A DNA stretch of 64,000 bases from Lachnospiraceae bacterium (GTDB taxonomy: Bacteria; Bacillota; Clostridia; Lachnospirales; Lachnospiraceae), in NCBI GenBank assembly GCA_015057005.1, contig SVFF01000007.1:1-64000 (forward strand). The letters run 5' to 3'. A program made the position numbers and the translations under genes. Below are positions 7,863-18,600 of the stretch, piece by piece; the stretch's first letter is position 1; every line of letters starts with the position of its first letter. The notes under the pieces are model-generated. The model worked only from the letters and a program-made list of their open reading frames with translations, was not told where the DNA came from and searched no databases.

Positions 7863-8058
7863 ATTAATAGTCATCGGGTAAATATAAAATATCGTTTTGT
7901 TCCATTTGCTGGGTAGATGAAGGTACAGTTAGTTACAACTGGAGTCGAAGATAAGGGAATCTCTAGAAGCACTCGATTAAAGAATGCGCAGAATATGCAT
8001 AAAAAGAAAAATAGTCGTTTAGGTTTTATTTACAATTTGTTAAAGAAGGGGAAATGAA

Positions 8059-8490
8059 ATGAAAAATGAAAATAGATTGGTAAGGCAATATGTATCAGAT
8101 CCTTTGCAAGAGTTATTGGTGATGTGTAGATATGCTAAAAGTGATATAGAAAGTGCATATTATCGTCAATTGAGATTTCTGAGAGAGTTAGAAAACTGGA
8201 ATTTTAATGAGCAACCAGGGTTTGAAAGCTTACATACAGAAATACTTTTGTTTAAGGAAGCAATGGAGCATAACAATGAACTTATTGATAAAATTTACAA
8301 AAGACTTCGAACAATTAATGATGCTATGATTTTAGATGAAAAAGAACCGGCAATGTTTTTTGCTCCAGTCGATTCTGCTATAGGCGAGAGTGATTTGGAT
8401 TACAAAACGGCCATTGTGGATATTGAACAGTTTTTTGTGTCGTTGAATAGTGATAATTTCAATCTTAACAAAACTTTAAAGGATGAATAG
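8059..8490 (+). CDS. Hypothetical helical protein at the head of the secretion-like locus
   Basis: A 143-residue, almost wholly alpha-helical, charged protein with no membrane segment or signal peptide. Its start is well supported by AAGGGGAAATGAA. No known family is recognised. The size and heptad-like hydrophobic spacing would suit a chaperone or an adaptor for the helical substrates encoded downstream, but that is inference. It is followed 206 bases later by the zinc-ribbon/Sel1 gene on the same strand, and the AT-rich codon usage matches that gene rather than the kinase block. Confidence 0.65.
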   Translation: MKNENRLVRQYVSDPLQELLVMCRYAKSDIESAYYRQLRFLRELENWNFNEQPGFESLHTEILLFKEAMEHNNELIDKIYKRLRTINDAMILDEKEPAMFFAPVDSAIGESDLDYKTAIVDIEQFFVSLNSDNFNLNKTLKDE

Positions 8491-8696
8491 CATAAGGGAT
8501 AAAATGAACGGGAAACTGTTTATTAACGTGATTTTCCGATTTTGAGTTTAGTACCGTACAACGATATTTCTGTGTTCACTGCACAACAAATAACCCTTCC
8601 CTAATGTGACAGATAGGTTTGTGAAGAAAGATTTATAAGACCTAATATATTGTTCATATTGAAGAAAATAAATCCATAAAGAAGGATGGTAAACCT

Positions 8697-10508
8697 ATGA
8701 AATGTAATTATTGTGGAAGTGAATGGAATGTTAATTCGGGGATATCTGTGAGTATTGTGGATTGTCCTTTTTGTGGGAGGTCTTTACTTACTACAAAGCG
8801 TAAATTTGAAACGGTCGAAGATGTATTGATAGAAATCAACCATCAATATGGCGTTAACATTCTAGCTGACGAAAAAAAGCTTGTTGCGTACTTTTCTGAT
8901 TTGGCTCCGCATCTATCCAAACAACGTAGAATACTAGGTTATTTTGTTGAATGTGGTGGTCATAGAAGGATTATCGCAGTTCTGAGCGCGACAAAAGATG
9001 AACAGGATATTTGTATTAAGCAAATTGTAAAAGAAATGAAAGAGGAGATGTATGTCGAGGAATGTGCAGCTCAAATGATTTGTGATTCCTTTTTTGGGGC
9101 TATTTCGGGTAAAGGCTTGATGGCAGGAGGGACAGTTAGTACCACTGAGAAAATGAAAGAATCTGCAGAAGCGGGATCAACTTGTAAAGAAATCAATTTT
9201 GAAATGAACGCCGATGGGCAAGAAGCTACAAGATGGTACACAATGGCTGTTCAAGCGAATGATGCTTATTCACAATTTATGCTTGGAGATTGTTATGTAC
9301 TGGGTAAAGGAGTCGAAAAAAATTACGAAAAAGCTGCTTACTGGTATAGTTTGTCTGCTAATCAAGGGGAACTTAGAGCAAAGTGCAATTTGGGAATTTT
9401 GTATGAGAACGGAAAAGGTGTGTCACAAGACGTTGTAAAAGCATTCGCGCTTTATGAGGAATCTGCAAAGGCAGGAGCATCGTATGGTCTTCTTCAATTG
9501 GGATTATGCTATCTGCGAGGTATCGGCACGGAAAAAGATACCAACGAAGCATACAAATTAATATATCAGGCGGCAACTTTGGGAGAAGAATATGCCCAGT
9601 TTAAAATTGCAGAAGGTATTGAAAACGGGACATGGGGTGGACAGGATCGAACAAAAGCTTTTTATTGGTATAAAAAATCGGCAGATCAAGGCTTTCTTGA
9701 TGCACAAACTGAAGTTGGTCGTTGTTATGAAAAAGGATATGGCACGATACAAAGTGACTTTGAAGCAGCGCATTGGTACCAAAAAGCAGCTGATCGTGGA
9801 GATAGAGTTGCAAGGTATCGATTAGAAAAACTTGACAAGAAAAAAAATACGGCAGAGCGTGTTACAACAAAGACTCTTAGTTCTAGAGAAAATAAAATAG
9901 ATGATCTTGTCAAAAACAAGTTCGATTTACCTAAGGATGAACATGTTACTGATATGTATAACCCTATAAGCCACGAAGGTGTATGGTTAAAAAATAAAAA
10001 ATTTAATATTACATCGGAAGATGTTTATGCTCTGGTTGAGAAATGGGGGTATAATAAACATTATTTATTATGTAAAGGAATGAGAAACTTTGAAAAACAA
10101 GTAATGAAAGCCAAAAAGAATTATGCCCCATATGCAGATTGCGAAACACCGATGCTTATGTTGGATTATACCATTTGTGGAGAAATTATTCCAGGATGGG
10201 GGACGGCCAAAAAGGGGTTTGTGCTTACTGATCAGAATATATATTATGATTTGAATGACACCAGAGGAAAGGCCTCACTTGAAAACATTGTTTCCGTAAC
10301 TATTACAAAAACAAAAGGATCAGAAGCAGGTTACGTTGTTTTAAATACCAATATAGAAGAACCTAAATTAAGTTGTTGCAACGATTGTCGCTTTTTTGCT
10401 GGAACAGAAGAATCGCTTCACAAACTACAGAAATTTTGGAAAACTCTGTTGCACTTGGGTGAGGATCCGTTTGATGAAGTGTTTGCTGAGTGGGGGCGTG
10501 GGAGTTGA
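8697..10508 (+). CDS. Zinc-ribbon, Sel1-repeat protein with C-terminal PH-like domain
   Basis: 603 residues. The N-terminus is a zinc ribbon (CNYCGSEWN ... CPFCGRSLL). Next is a conserved block of about 110 residues (VAYFSDLAPHLSKQRRILGY) shared almost word for word with the protein at 22167. About five to six Sel1-like repeats follow (for example FMLGDCYVLGKGVEKNYEKA) at residues about 180-380, which make protein-protein scaffolds. The last 180 residues (GWGTAKKGFVLTDQNIYYDL) look like a bacterial PH/GRAM-like domain and are absent from the paralogue. It is probably an adaptor in the kinase-regulated apparatus; the role is inferred from neighbours. Confidence 0.8.
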   Translation: MKCNYCGSEWNVNSGISVSIVDCPFCGRSLLTTKRKFETVEDVLIEINHQYGVNILADEKKLVAYFSDLAPHLSKQRRILGYFVECGGHRRIIAVLSATKDEQDICIKQIVKEMKEEMYVEECAAQMICDSFFGAISGKGLMAGGTVSTTEKMKESAEAGSTCKEINFEMNADGQEATRWYTMAVQANDAYSQFMLGDCYVLGKGVEKNYEKAAYWYSLSANQGELRAKCNLGILYENGKGVSQDVVKAFALYEESAKAGASYGLLQLGLCYLRGIGTEKDTNEAYKLIYQAATLGEEYAQFKIAEGIENGTWGGQDRTKAFYWYKKSADQGFLDAQTEVGRCYEKGYGTIQSDFEAAHWYQKAADRGDRVARYRLEKLDKKKNTAERVTTKTLSSRENKIDDLVKNKFDLPKDEHVTDMYNPISHEGVWLKNKKFNITSEDVYALVEKWGYNKHYLLCKGMRNFEKQVMKAKKNYAPYADCETPMLMLDYTICGEIIPGWGTAKKGFVLTDQNIYYDLNDTRGKASLENIVSVTITKTKGSEAGYVVLNTNIEEPKLSCCNDCRFFAGTEESLHKLQKFWKTLLHLGEDPFDEVFAEWGRGS

Positions 10509-10664
10509 GAGGGGCGTAGCACTTTTGATGAATCTTAATCAAGTAATAGGCGCTATATTAGTCGGCGATTGCCCAATACTCCTGAAAAATGTTGAATATT
10601 TTCATGAAGTGATAGAGTGCTCGAGGGGAAAGTTGTCTGTATTGTGAATGAAATTTATTTTTGA

Positions 10665-10693
10665 TTGCAACATACATCATAATTTGGTATTAT
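10665..10693 (+). promoter_or_regulatory. Promoter of the kinase-vWA-phosphatase operon
   Basis: -35 TTGCAA (10665-10670), exactly 17 bases, -10 TATTAT (10688-10693). It lies 58 bases before the kinase start, which has a strong GGGAGGGGGG ribosome site. An open frame running over the end of the preceding gene to 10647 has no ribosome site and is treated as chance. Confidence 0.6.
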
Positions 10694-10751
10694 GTAATAT
10701 GTATACTACAATATTGTAGAATATAGTAATTTATAGGGAGGGGGGCTCATT

Positions 10752-12068
10752 ATGGCAGAGTTACCTATTGGTACCGAGCTAAAGAGTGATGGCTTCCAAA
10801 AAGTCAAAGTTATAAAAGAATTAGGGCGCGGTGGTCAGGGTGTTGTCTACCAGGTCACGATGGATGGCAAGACTAAGGCGCTAAAGTGGTATCACGAAAG
10901 TGCAATTAAAGATAAGAAAAGTTTCTATGAAAATTTGAAGAACAATGTGAAAATCGGTTCTCCCGCTAGCTGTTTCTTATGGCCTCAGGATAGCGTTGTT
11001 TCAAAAGAATATCGTTCGTTCGGCTACATCATGGATATCCGTCCTGCTGAATATGTTGGCATGCCCAAATTCCTGTTGAAACAGAGATTTGATTCTTTTC
11101 AGGCACGTGCCAATGCAATGATTAATATTGTCAATGGTTTTAGAATCCTGCACAATCAGGGATTTAGCTATCAGGATCTGAACGATGGTAATTTCTTCAT
11201 TAATCCTCATAACGGCGATGTTTTAATCTGTGATAATGACAATGTCTCTTATCCAGGTTATTCCACGGGAATTCTCGGCAAGAGTAGGTACATGGCTCCT
11301 GAAATTGTTCTTGGCCATAAAATGCCTGATAAAGCAACAGATAGATTTTCATTGGCGTTGCTTTTGTTTGAACTTGCATGCAAAGCACATCCTCTTGAGG
11401 GAGCCGGTGCAACCCCCCCTTGCATGACGCCGAGCATAGAGAAGAAGATTTATGGCAGTAATCCTGTTTTTATTTTCGATCCCACCAATGCATCAAATCG
11501 CCCTATTCGTGGTGTCCACGTCAATCCGATTAGAATGTGGCCACAATTGCCAGATTATCTCCGCAATGCTTTTGAACGTGCATTTTCTAAAGACTCTATG
11601 ACTTACATACCTGAAACCAAGTCTTATGCTGCAGCGCGAATTATCGAAAGAGAGTGGCTGGTTATTCTGACTCAGTTTCGTAACAGCATTGTTCCTTGTT
11701 CGTGTAAGAATGAGGAGTTTGTAAGTAACGGAAACTTTGTATGTTCTTCTTGTGGAAAGAGATTGCCCATTGTAAGCTCTATTAAAACCTTGCGGCATAC
11801 AATTCCTGTTTATCCAGGGGTTAACCTTATGCGAATCGAGATTGAAAACGGCTCTGACGATCAGGCTATTACGCCCATTGCTGAAGTTTTGGAAGCCCCC
11901 GGCAAAAAAAATGATCCTTTCGCCTTTGGGGTAAAAAATGTATCTAAGGACATTTGGCGGTGCACAACTTCTACGGGTCAACAGAGGAACTTGCACCCCG
12001 GTGAAGTAATGCCTGCAAAACCCGGAATCAAAGTTGCCATTGACAAGAGCCAATTTGAAATTATATAA
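10752..12068 (+). CDS. Ser/Thr protein kinase with C-terminal zinc ribbon (TerY-P triad kinase)
   Basis: 438 residues. The kinase domain is at about 15-310: glycine loop GRGGQGVVY, ATP-binding Lys in ALKWYH (K44), catalytic loop YQDLNDGN in place of HRDxxxxN, and metal-binding CDNDN in place of DFG. The catalytic Asp and Asn are kept, so it is probably active. After the kinase comes a zinc ribbon (CSCKNEE ... CSSCGK, near 315-340) and a small beta domain. This architecture and the following vWA and PP2C genes match the TerY-P triads of stress/conflict systems and E. coli yegI/yegL/yegK. It likely phosphorylates partners in the FtsK/WXG-like apparatus, which is inference. Confidence 0.88.
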   Translation: MAELPIGTELKSDGFQKVKVIKELGRGGQGVVYQVTMDGKTKALKWYHESAIKDKKSFYENLKNNVKIGSPASCFLWPQDSVVSKEYRSFGYIMDIRPAEYVGMPKFLLKQRFDSFQARANAMINIVNGFRILHNQGFSYQDLNDGNFFINPHNGDVLICDNDNVSYPGYSTGILGKSRYMAPEIVLGHKMPDKATDRFSLALLLFELACKAHPLEGAGATPPCMTPSIEKKIYGSNPVFIFDPTNASNRPIRGVHVNPIRMWPQLPDYLRNAFERAFSKDSMTYIPETKSYAAARIIEREWLVILTQFRNSIVPCSCKNEEFVSNGNFVCSSCGKRLPIVSSIKTLRHTIPVYPGVNLMRIEIENGSDDQAITPIAEVLEAPGKKNDPFAFGVKNVSKDIWRCTTSTGQQRNLHPGEVMPAKPGIKVAIDKSQFEII

Positions 12069-12095
12069 ACAAGAAACGAAGGGAGAAAAAGAATT

Positions 12096-12857
12096 ATGGC
12101 ACGTGAAGATGAATTGAGTGTAATGCCCAGAAGAATTATGACCTTGTTCTTGCTAGTTGACACTTCCGGTAGTATGACTACTAATGGCAACATTGGTAAG
12201 GTTAATTCTGCAATTGAGGAAATGATTCCTTTGTTGCAGGAGGTTTCTGACGAGAATGCAGATGCAGAAATTAAAATTGCTGTGCTGGAGTTCTCTAGTG
12301 GTTGCCGGTGGATTACTCGTGATGCGATGGGAAATCCTGGCGTAGAATCCCTCGAAACCTTTTTCTGGAATGATCTGGAAGCCTCTGGCCTGACCGATAT
12401 GGGCGCTGCCTTCACGGAGCTGGAGAGTAAACTGTCTCGTTCAGCTTTCTTGGCAAGCGCTATTGGTGCTTATGCTCCGGTTATGATTCTGCTTAGTGAC
12501 GGTCAGCCTACCGATAACATTCAACCTGGCCTTGAAAAGCTGAAGCATAATAACTGGTATAAGGTTGCAACCAAAATAGCAATCTCTGTCGATAACGGTG
12601 ATACCTCCGCACTGTCTGCATTTACTGGAACTACTGAAACTGTTCTGCAGGTTAATAGTAATCGCGAAGATCTTAAGAGTCTTCTGTGCCGTATGGCGGT
12701 TGTTTCTTCTACAATGCAGAGTAGCAGTATAACTGCTGCCAGCGGTGGTTCTGATTCCGAAGAAGCTGAAAAGCGTGCAAAGGAAGCTATCCAGCAGACT
12801 ATCGGTACTGTGGATCCTACTGATTCTTTCAATGATGTTTGGGGCGGTGTCTGGTAA
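12096..12857 (+). CDS. TerY-like von Willebrand factor A protein
   Basis: A 253-residue vWA domain protein with an intact metal-ion-dependent adhesion site: DTSGSM (residues 22-27), a Thr in GLTDMG and LSDGQPTD. It binds a divalent cation and, in the family, bridges kinase and phosphatase partners. The tail (residues about 215-253) is Ser-, Glu- and Ala-rich and ends WGGVW. It lies 27 bases after the kinase with its own AAGGGAG ribosome site and 78 bases ahead of the phosphatase gene, so the three are one transcription unit. Confidence 0.9.
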   Translation: MAREDELSVMPRRIMTLFLLVDTSGSMTTNGNIGKVNSAIEEMIPLLQEVSDENADAEIKIAVLEFSSGCRWITRDAMGNPGVESLETFFWNDLEASGLTDMGAAFTELESKLSRSAFLASAIGAYAPVMILLSDGQPTDNIQPGLEKLKHNNWYKVATKIAISVDNGDTSALSAFTGTTETVLQVNSNREDLKSLLCRMAVVSSTMQSSSITAASGGSDSEEAEKRAKEAIQQTIGTVDPTDSFNDVWGGVW

Positions 12858-12935
12858 TCCACCTTTATGCTCAATCTAAACAGCATTGACATTTGAAGCA
12901 TCCCAGCCTGTATCACTTTCAAAGGAGATGTGTTA

Positions 12936-14315
12936 ATGAAAGATTATTATTCGTTTGCCCATACAACTATTGGTTATAGCCACATTTCCTCTAAAAAACC
13001 TTGCCAAGACTACTCTATCCGATTTCAGAATGATGTTGCCTCTGTGATAGTCGTATCTGATGGCCACGGTAGTTCAAACTTTACTAGAAGCGATCGAGGC
13101 TCCAAATTTGCTTGTGAAGTTACCATGGAAGCAGTTAATGGGTTCCTCCAGGATCTAAACTTGGATAAATTGGAAGACGAATCCCTTCGCGATGATGTTG
13201 TTATACAGTTATGCAAACACATCTTATTGCAGTGGAATACTCGCGTTGAAGAAGATGTGTCCAACTGTCCGTTTACGGAAGCGGAGGTAAAAAAAGTAGC
13301 GGATAAGTATAAAGCAAAATATCTCAATGGCGATGCAGTAGAACATGCCTATGGGTGTACTCTCATGTTTGTGATTGTTACTCATGATTTTTGCTTGGCA
13401 GTCCGAAATGGAGATGGTCAGTGTGTAACAGTAGATTGTGATGGCAGTTTTGCGACACCTATTCCTTGGAACGATAACTGCGAATTTAATGTTACAACCT
13501 CTCTTTGTGATCAGGAAGCTATAGAGAACTTCAGGTACTACTATTCCACCAAACTCCCTGCTGCTGTCTATATTGGTAGTGATGGAGTGGATGATTCTTA
13601 TACCTCTGTTGAGGAACTCTATAATCTGTATCGAAACATCTGCCTAAAGGCTTTGAATGATGGAGGGGATGCAGTCACAGATTATGTTGAGATACTGCTT
13701 CCAGAAATCACTAAGCGCGGTAGTACGGACGATGTGTCCATAGCGGGTCTAATCAATCCAGCCATGTTGGAGGATGCTAAGACGGCAATGGAGATAGCCA
13801 TTGAATTGCGCCAGATGCAACTAGCTGAGGCTAGACGTGAGCAGCAAAAGAGAATCTTGATTAGAGATATCAAAGTCGCAGAGAAGAAGATGGCTAAGGC
13901 TCTTGCTCAACGGCAGGATGTTCGACAAAAGCTTCACGGAATGCAAGTAAGTCAGACGAGTATTTTTGAGCAGATTTCCATTTTTAGAAGGAACGCTGAC
14001 GCTTGTAGAGAGAATTTGGCTTCTCTAGTGCAGGAAGAGAAAAAACTTTCGGACATTGTTAATGGAGTAGACAGAGATATTGTTAGGTTAAAAAGCGAAT
14101 TACTTGCGCTTGAAGGGGGAAAGGAAGATGTTAAAATGGCAGATTCCAAAGCACCATTAACGATTGAAACGGTTGAGGGAGTTGGCTTGGAAATCGATGA
14201 CTTATCAGGTTATGATGAATCTGATGCAGTCGAACCAGAAACTGAAGATGCATCTATCGAACAGGACACAGAAGATGAGTACGCTGTTCAAGAAGCACCT
14301 GCAGATTCGGAATAA
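12936..14315 (+). CDS. PP2C-family Ser/Thr phosphatase with coiled-coil tail
   Basis: 459 residues. The PP2C core (1-275) shows the metal-binding blocks VVSDGHGSSN (D42), AVRNGDGQ, GSDGVDD (about 215) and GSTDDVSI (about 262), all needed for the two-metal centre, so it should reverse the kinase's phosphorylation. Residues about 285-400 form a long coiled coil and the end is a strongly acidic tail, an extension not usual for PP2C that suggests tethering to a helical assembly. Of the possible starts, ATG 12936 is chosen (AAAGGAG eight bases before). A hairpin after the gene may lower transcription into the following genes. Confidence 0.88.
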   Translation: MKDYYSFAHTTIGYSHISSKKPCQDYSIRFQNDVASVIVVSDGHGSSNFTRSDRGSKFACEVTMEAVNGFLQDLNLDKLEDESLRDDVVIQLCKHILLQWNTRVEEDVSNCPFTEAEVKKVADKYKAKYLNGDAVEHAYGCTLMFVIVTHDFCLAVRNGDGQCVTVDCDGSFATPIPWNDNCEFNVTTSLCDQEAIENFRYYYSTKLPAAVYIGSDGVDDSYTSVEELYNLYRNICLKALNDGGDAVTDYVEILLPEITKRGSTDDVSIAGLINPAMLEDAKTAMEIAIELRQMQLAEARREQQKRILIRDIKVAEKKMAKALAQRQDVRQKLHGMQVSQTSIFEQISIFRRNADACRENLASLVQEEKKLSDIVNGVDRDIVRLKSELLALEGGKEDVKMADSKAPLTIETVEGVGLEIDDLSGYDESDAVEPETEDASIEQDTEDEYAVQEAPADSE

Positions 14316-14329
14316 ACAATTCTGATTAG

Positions 14330-14358
14330 GGCTCCTGCATGATAGTGCAGGAGCCTTT
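14330..14358 (+). terminator. Hairpin after the phosphatase gene
   Basis: GGCTCCTGCA (14330-14339) pairs perfectly with TGCAGGAGCC (14346-14355), followed by only TTT. It is probably a weak terminator or attenuator, so the transglutaminase and FtsK genes may still be partly read from the kinase promoter. Confidence 0.6.
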
Positions 14359-14418
14359 GGGCATTAATTAACATATTCTCTTTTACAAGCTTGAAGAATT
14401 CTATGGAGGTGGGTGCTA

Positions 14419-15435
14419 GTGAGGCAATTCATATTGGGGAGCCGGTATTATTTTTCACGCCTTGCTGATTTTGAAAAGAAAATATATCGAAAAATCTACG
14501 ATTGTTGGGTCGTTGGAAACAGCGTTGCTAAAATCACATTACCAGGGTCTGGTTTTACACTTCCTTCTGGAATGGAATTACACCAGCTAGTCACATATAT
14601 CATCGACGAAAATCCACATTTGTTTCATTTGGAAACATCACAGTTTAACTACAGTCGGTTTGGACTTCAAGTAACGATTCAAGCGGATAATGTTTATACT
14701 CCCGACGAATATAAACGAGTCTATGAAAAGCTGATTACTAGGGTTGATCATATTGTCGAAAGAGCAAAGCATTACCATACGGATTATGAGAAGTTGCTTT
14801 ACCTTCATGACTATCTCGCGGAGAATATTACTTATGATATGGGGGCTTCCAATCCACGAGCCCAGAGAGAAATCCATACAATTGTGGGCTCCTTATTAAA
14901 TAGTGCATGTGTTTGTGACGGTTTTGCCCGTGCCTATCGGTTGTTGTGCGATCAACTTCATCTGTCGTGCATTGTTGCTATTGGTGACAGTACTGCGATG
15001 GATAATGCAGGGCCTCATGCTTGGAACTTTGTTAAGCTTAACAACAAAGTTTATCATGTTGATGTTACATGGGACAGTTGCCTAATTGCCGGAGATTGTC
15101 CTGCAACTGACTATTATTTCTTGAGGAACGATGTTGTATTTTCGAAAGACCATTCATGGAATCCTACACTGTATCCTCCGATTACCGAGGACTATCCGCG
15201 TAAGGATCGAAAGGTTACGAGTAAATGGGAACTTGAGCAGTATCTTTGTGAGAAAGTAAAAGCTGGCGAAAGAGATATCCTGGTTCAACTTGCAGATGAT
15301 TTTCCAGGAGCCGAGGATTTACAGAGACTGTTAAAAGATATTGTTGCGCGGAATCAATCTGTTTTTCTGCGAATCAAAGGCTATGGGAGTTCCTACTACG
15401 ATCGCCTTAAGTACGCAAAAATACAATTCGAGTAA
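14419..15435 (+). CDS. Transglutaminase-fold (papain-like) protein
   Basis: 338 residues. The transglutaminase-core triad is intact: Cys in SACVCDGFARAY (about 165), His in GPHAWNFV (about 200) and Asp in YHVDVTWD (about 215). Proteins of this fold are peptidases, amidases or cross-linking enzymes, often acting on peptide or cell-wall substrates. No signal peptide or membrane helix is seen, so it would act inside the cell unless exported by the neighbouring apparatus. Start GTG 14419 is chosen because GGAGG lies nine bases upstream; GTG 14413 is too close. The C-terminal 100 residues are an unassigned domain. A role in processing substrates of the system is inference. Confidence 0.85.
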   Translation: MRQFILGSRYYFSRLADFEKKIYRKIYDCWVVGNSVAKITLPGSGFTLPSGMELHQLVTYIIDENPHLFHLETSQFNYSRFGLQVTIQADNVYTPDEYKRVYEKLITRVDHIVERAKHYHTDYEKLLYLHDYLAENITYDMGASNPRAQREIHTIVGSLLNSACVCDGFARAYRLLCDQLHLSCIVAIGDSTAMDNAGPHAWNFVKLNNKVYHVDVTWDSCLIAGDCPATDYYFLRNDVVFSKDHSWNPTLYPPITEDYPRKDRKVTSKWELEQYLCEKVKAGERDILVQLADDFPGAEDLQRLLKDIVARNQSVFLRIKGYGSSYYDRLKYAKIQFE

Positions 15436-15452
15436 AAGGAGAAGGTTACCGT

Positions 15453-15647
15453 ATGGTTTATCGCAAGGCATGTGAAGACATTCAGGTTGCTTGGGAGGCA
15501 GTATCAGCGAAGTGGTCTGCTGAAGTGAAATCTAAGTATTTTAACCAGATATATCTTCCTCTGCTGTCCGAAGCTGATGGGATGTATCAACGAAATGATA
15601 ATTTAGAAGACTATGCAGAGAGTTGTATCAACTCGCTTCGTATATAA
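15453..15647 (+). CDS. Small helical protein before the FtsK-like ATPase gene
   Basis: A 64-residue protein with a strong ribosome site (AAAAGGAGAAGG) lying 17 bases after the transglutaminase gene and 15 before the ATPase gene. It contains a single tryptophan-bearing helix pair (AWEAVSAKWSAEV), no membrane segment and no family I can name. Size and helicity resemble the other small proteins of this locus, but no clear sequence match with them is visible. Confidence 0.7.
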   Translation: MVYRKACEDIQVAWEAVSAKWSAEVKSKYFNQIYLPLLSEADGMYQRNDNLEDYAESCINSLRI

Positions 15648-15662
15648 GGGGGAACTTGTACA

Positions 15663-18600
15663 ATGACAATTACTGAGCAGATTACTTCCCAGATTGATGA
15701 TGTTGTTCAGAGTATTAGTAACTATAGCAATGACGTTCTGACAGAAAATCAACGTACTAATAAGGTGAAATCCGATGCTGCCACTAGATATGCTGCACAA
15801 AAAAGTCAAATTAAACAACAGACAGATGTGCAAATTCAGAGTTTCATAGATGCTAGGCGAACAGTTGACAATGATTTGAATATGTCTCAGCAGGAGGTTT
15901 CTACTTTTGAACAGGAATTGGAACATCTCATTCCCCGGAATAGAGTGAATAATATTCCTACGGTAAATGACAAATTTAGTGCGGATGATGCACGTGCGCT
16001 GATTGCCAGAATCCAGGAAACAGGTTTCTGGGCTTGGATTAAGAAATTGTTTGCCCTTGGAAATTATAGTAGCAACACGAATATGGCCGCAGAATTGTAT
16101 GGCAAGATTGACAATGCATATCAATATTTTAGAAATGAGCATGATTTCGAAGAAAAAAAATGCAAAGATAAAATAGGGAACTGTGAGGAATCTGCTAAGA
16201 AAAGAATGGTAGCTATTGATGCCCAATATCAGCAGGATATTCAGAATGAGAATAATGTTCATTCCATTAAGGTTCGCGCGCTAGCTCAACAGGAGCAAAA
16301 ACTATCCACAGATCCTAGAATTTTGGCAGTTCAAAAACAGCTTGCCAAGGCAAGAGATGTTCTTGGTGTCAGTACGGACGATTGGCAGACTTATGCTCCG
16401 GCAAAGTTTCTTCCAGATGATCTTCTTATCGGTGTTATTCTTTGGCCCTGTAAGATAGGAAGTCCTACTCCTGAAGCATGTAGATTGTTAAAGAAATTTC
16501 CCAACTATGTACCCTCGGTAAATGGATTTACGGTACCTCTGACCGTTCCGATGAAAAAGCCAGTTTTGATGTATGCTGAATGTGAAGCTGGTGATGTAAA
16601 GTTTGCTGCAAGCATTTATCAGTCTATCATCGCAAGAATGATTCGCTTTATGCCACCTAAGTCTCTCCGCTCTGCATTTTTCGATCCAGTGGGCAGAAGT
16701 ACTTCGTTGGGGCAATTGATTCATTTGACTGGTGAGGGAACGAGTCAGGCTTGTGAATACCATCTGTCACCGCAGGACATCAACACTCACATGAGCAAAC
16801 TGACAGAGCATGTTGATAAAGTATGTCGCAGGCTGACTAGTGCGGGTTGTTCTGATATCAACACTTATAATAGTATTCCTAAGGTTGCACGCATTCCCTA
16901 CACTGCGGTTGTTATCCATGACTACCCCAATGGATTTGATTCTACTTCTCTGGAATATCTGCAGGTTTTAATTAACAAGGCTGACCAGTGTGGTATTTCG
17001 ATCATGGTTTCTCATAAGAAGGATGATAAGATTGAACACAAGGCCCTTGAAGTGTTTAATCTCATTAACCAACGTTTTGATCGGGTTTATATTACTGCCC
17101 AAGCAAAGGCACAAATTGCTAAGGGGGAAAATATTTATTCTTATAAGCCCAATATAGTCAATATGTCTAAAGGATACCTTGACGAAATCAACAAGCTGTT
17201 TACGTATAAGCCTCCTATCGACAATAGTTTTTCAAAATTCTTTGGAGGTAAGCAGCTGGCCTATCGTGACTCGAAGGAAGGTCTGGATATTCCTTTTGCA
17301 GTTGATGCAAGCGGAGCAGTTGTGGATTTGAAAATTGGCTATGACTTGTCTGCATATGGCTTTATTTCCGGCGGTGTTGGTTCTGGTAAAACTACGCTCC
17401 TTCACATGATAATGACCAGTGCAATCATGCACTATTCGCCTTCCGATTTAGAACTGTGGGTGGTAGATTTCAAGGTGGCAGAATTCGCTTTCTATGCGCG
17501 TAATTGTCCTCCGCATATTAGGTACGTTGTTGCTGATAGTTCAAGCGAATTTGCATACAGCATTATGGATGAAATTGAAGAAGAAATTAAACGTCGACAG
17601 AAGGCTTTCGTTAATGCCAACGTGAAAGACTATGTCGCCTATTGTGAAAGTACATATGGCAAAACTCATAATTTGCCCAGAATCTTGATTGTAATCGATG
17701 AATTCCATAGAATGGCTCAGGTCGCACAGGAAGAAACTGCTTATAAGATTATCCTAGAAAATATCATCTCTGAGGCACGTTCGCATGGCATTATTCTGCT
17801 GCTGTGTAGTCAGCAAATTTCAAATGGATTGGCAGGTCTCTCCCAGAAGAGTCGAGATTTGATCAGCGTTAGAATCGCACTAAGAAACAAGGCGGACGAG
17901 ATTCGTGAAACCCTTGCGGCAGAGAATACTTTGATTACAGATGATGTCAAGAAAATGATTCTGGATACCACATCTGCCGTTGGTGGTAGTGGGATATATA
18001 AATATGAAGTGAAAAAAGATGAATTCTCGAACAAGGTCATTTTTATGAACTGCAGAGGAATATATGCTACTCAGGAAATCAGAACGGATGTAATCACAGA
18101 ACTATCTAAGAAGCATTCTAATTTTAAAAGGGATAAATCCTTCTTCATTGGTGCAGCTAGACAACATATGGATGTTAAGCAGATCAAGTCCTTTGAAAAT
18201 AATTATCCTCAGCCCCCAGATGTAGGAGAACGTTTTTACATTGGTACTCCGCTTGGTATTCAGCCGTGTTTCTACTTTAATTTGAAACCGGCACAAAGTG
18301 GTGAAAATGTTTTGCTGGTCGGTAACAATCAGGAGAAACGAATCGCCATTCTTAAGTCCATTCTTTCTTGTGCAGGAAGATATGGTTACATCATTAAGAT
18401 TCTTGCTTCTAAAGCGGCTCAGCTCTATCGTCAGAATAAAGACTTTTTTAACTCCTTGACCCAGGCAGAAGTAATTACATCCTTCCCGGAAATCTGCAAA
18501 TTTGTCGGTGAAAATGCAAACCGCCTCAAGAGTATGTATTCAGATGATGAAGACTTTGAAATCGAGGCTGCCAACGATAAAGAACTGGTGATCTTTATTG

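Noticed and set aside
10396..10647. 83-codon frame across the end of the zinc-ribbon/Sel1 gene
   Set aside because: No ribosome site; the first 110 bases overlap a real gene in another frame and the remainder lacks protein character.
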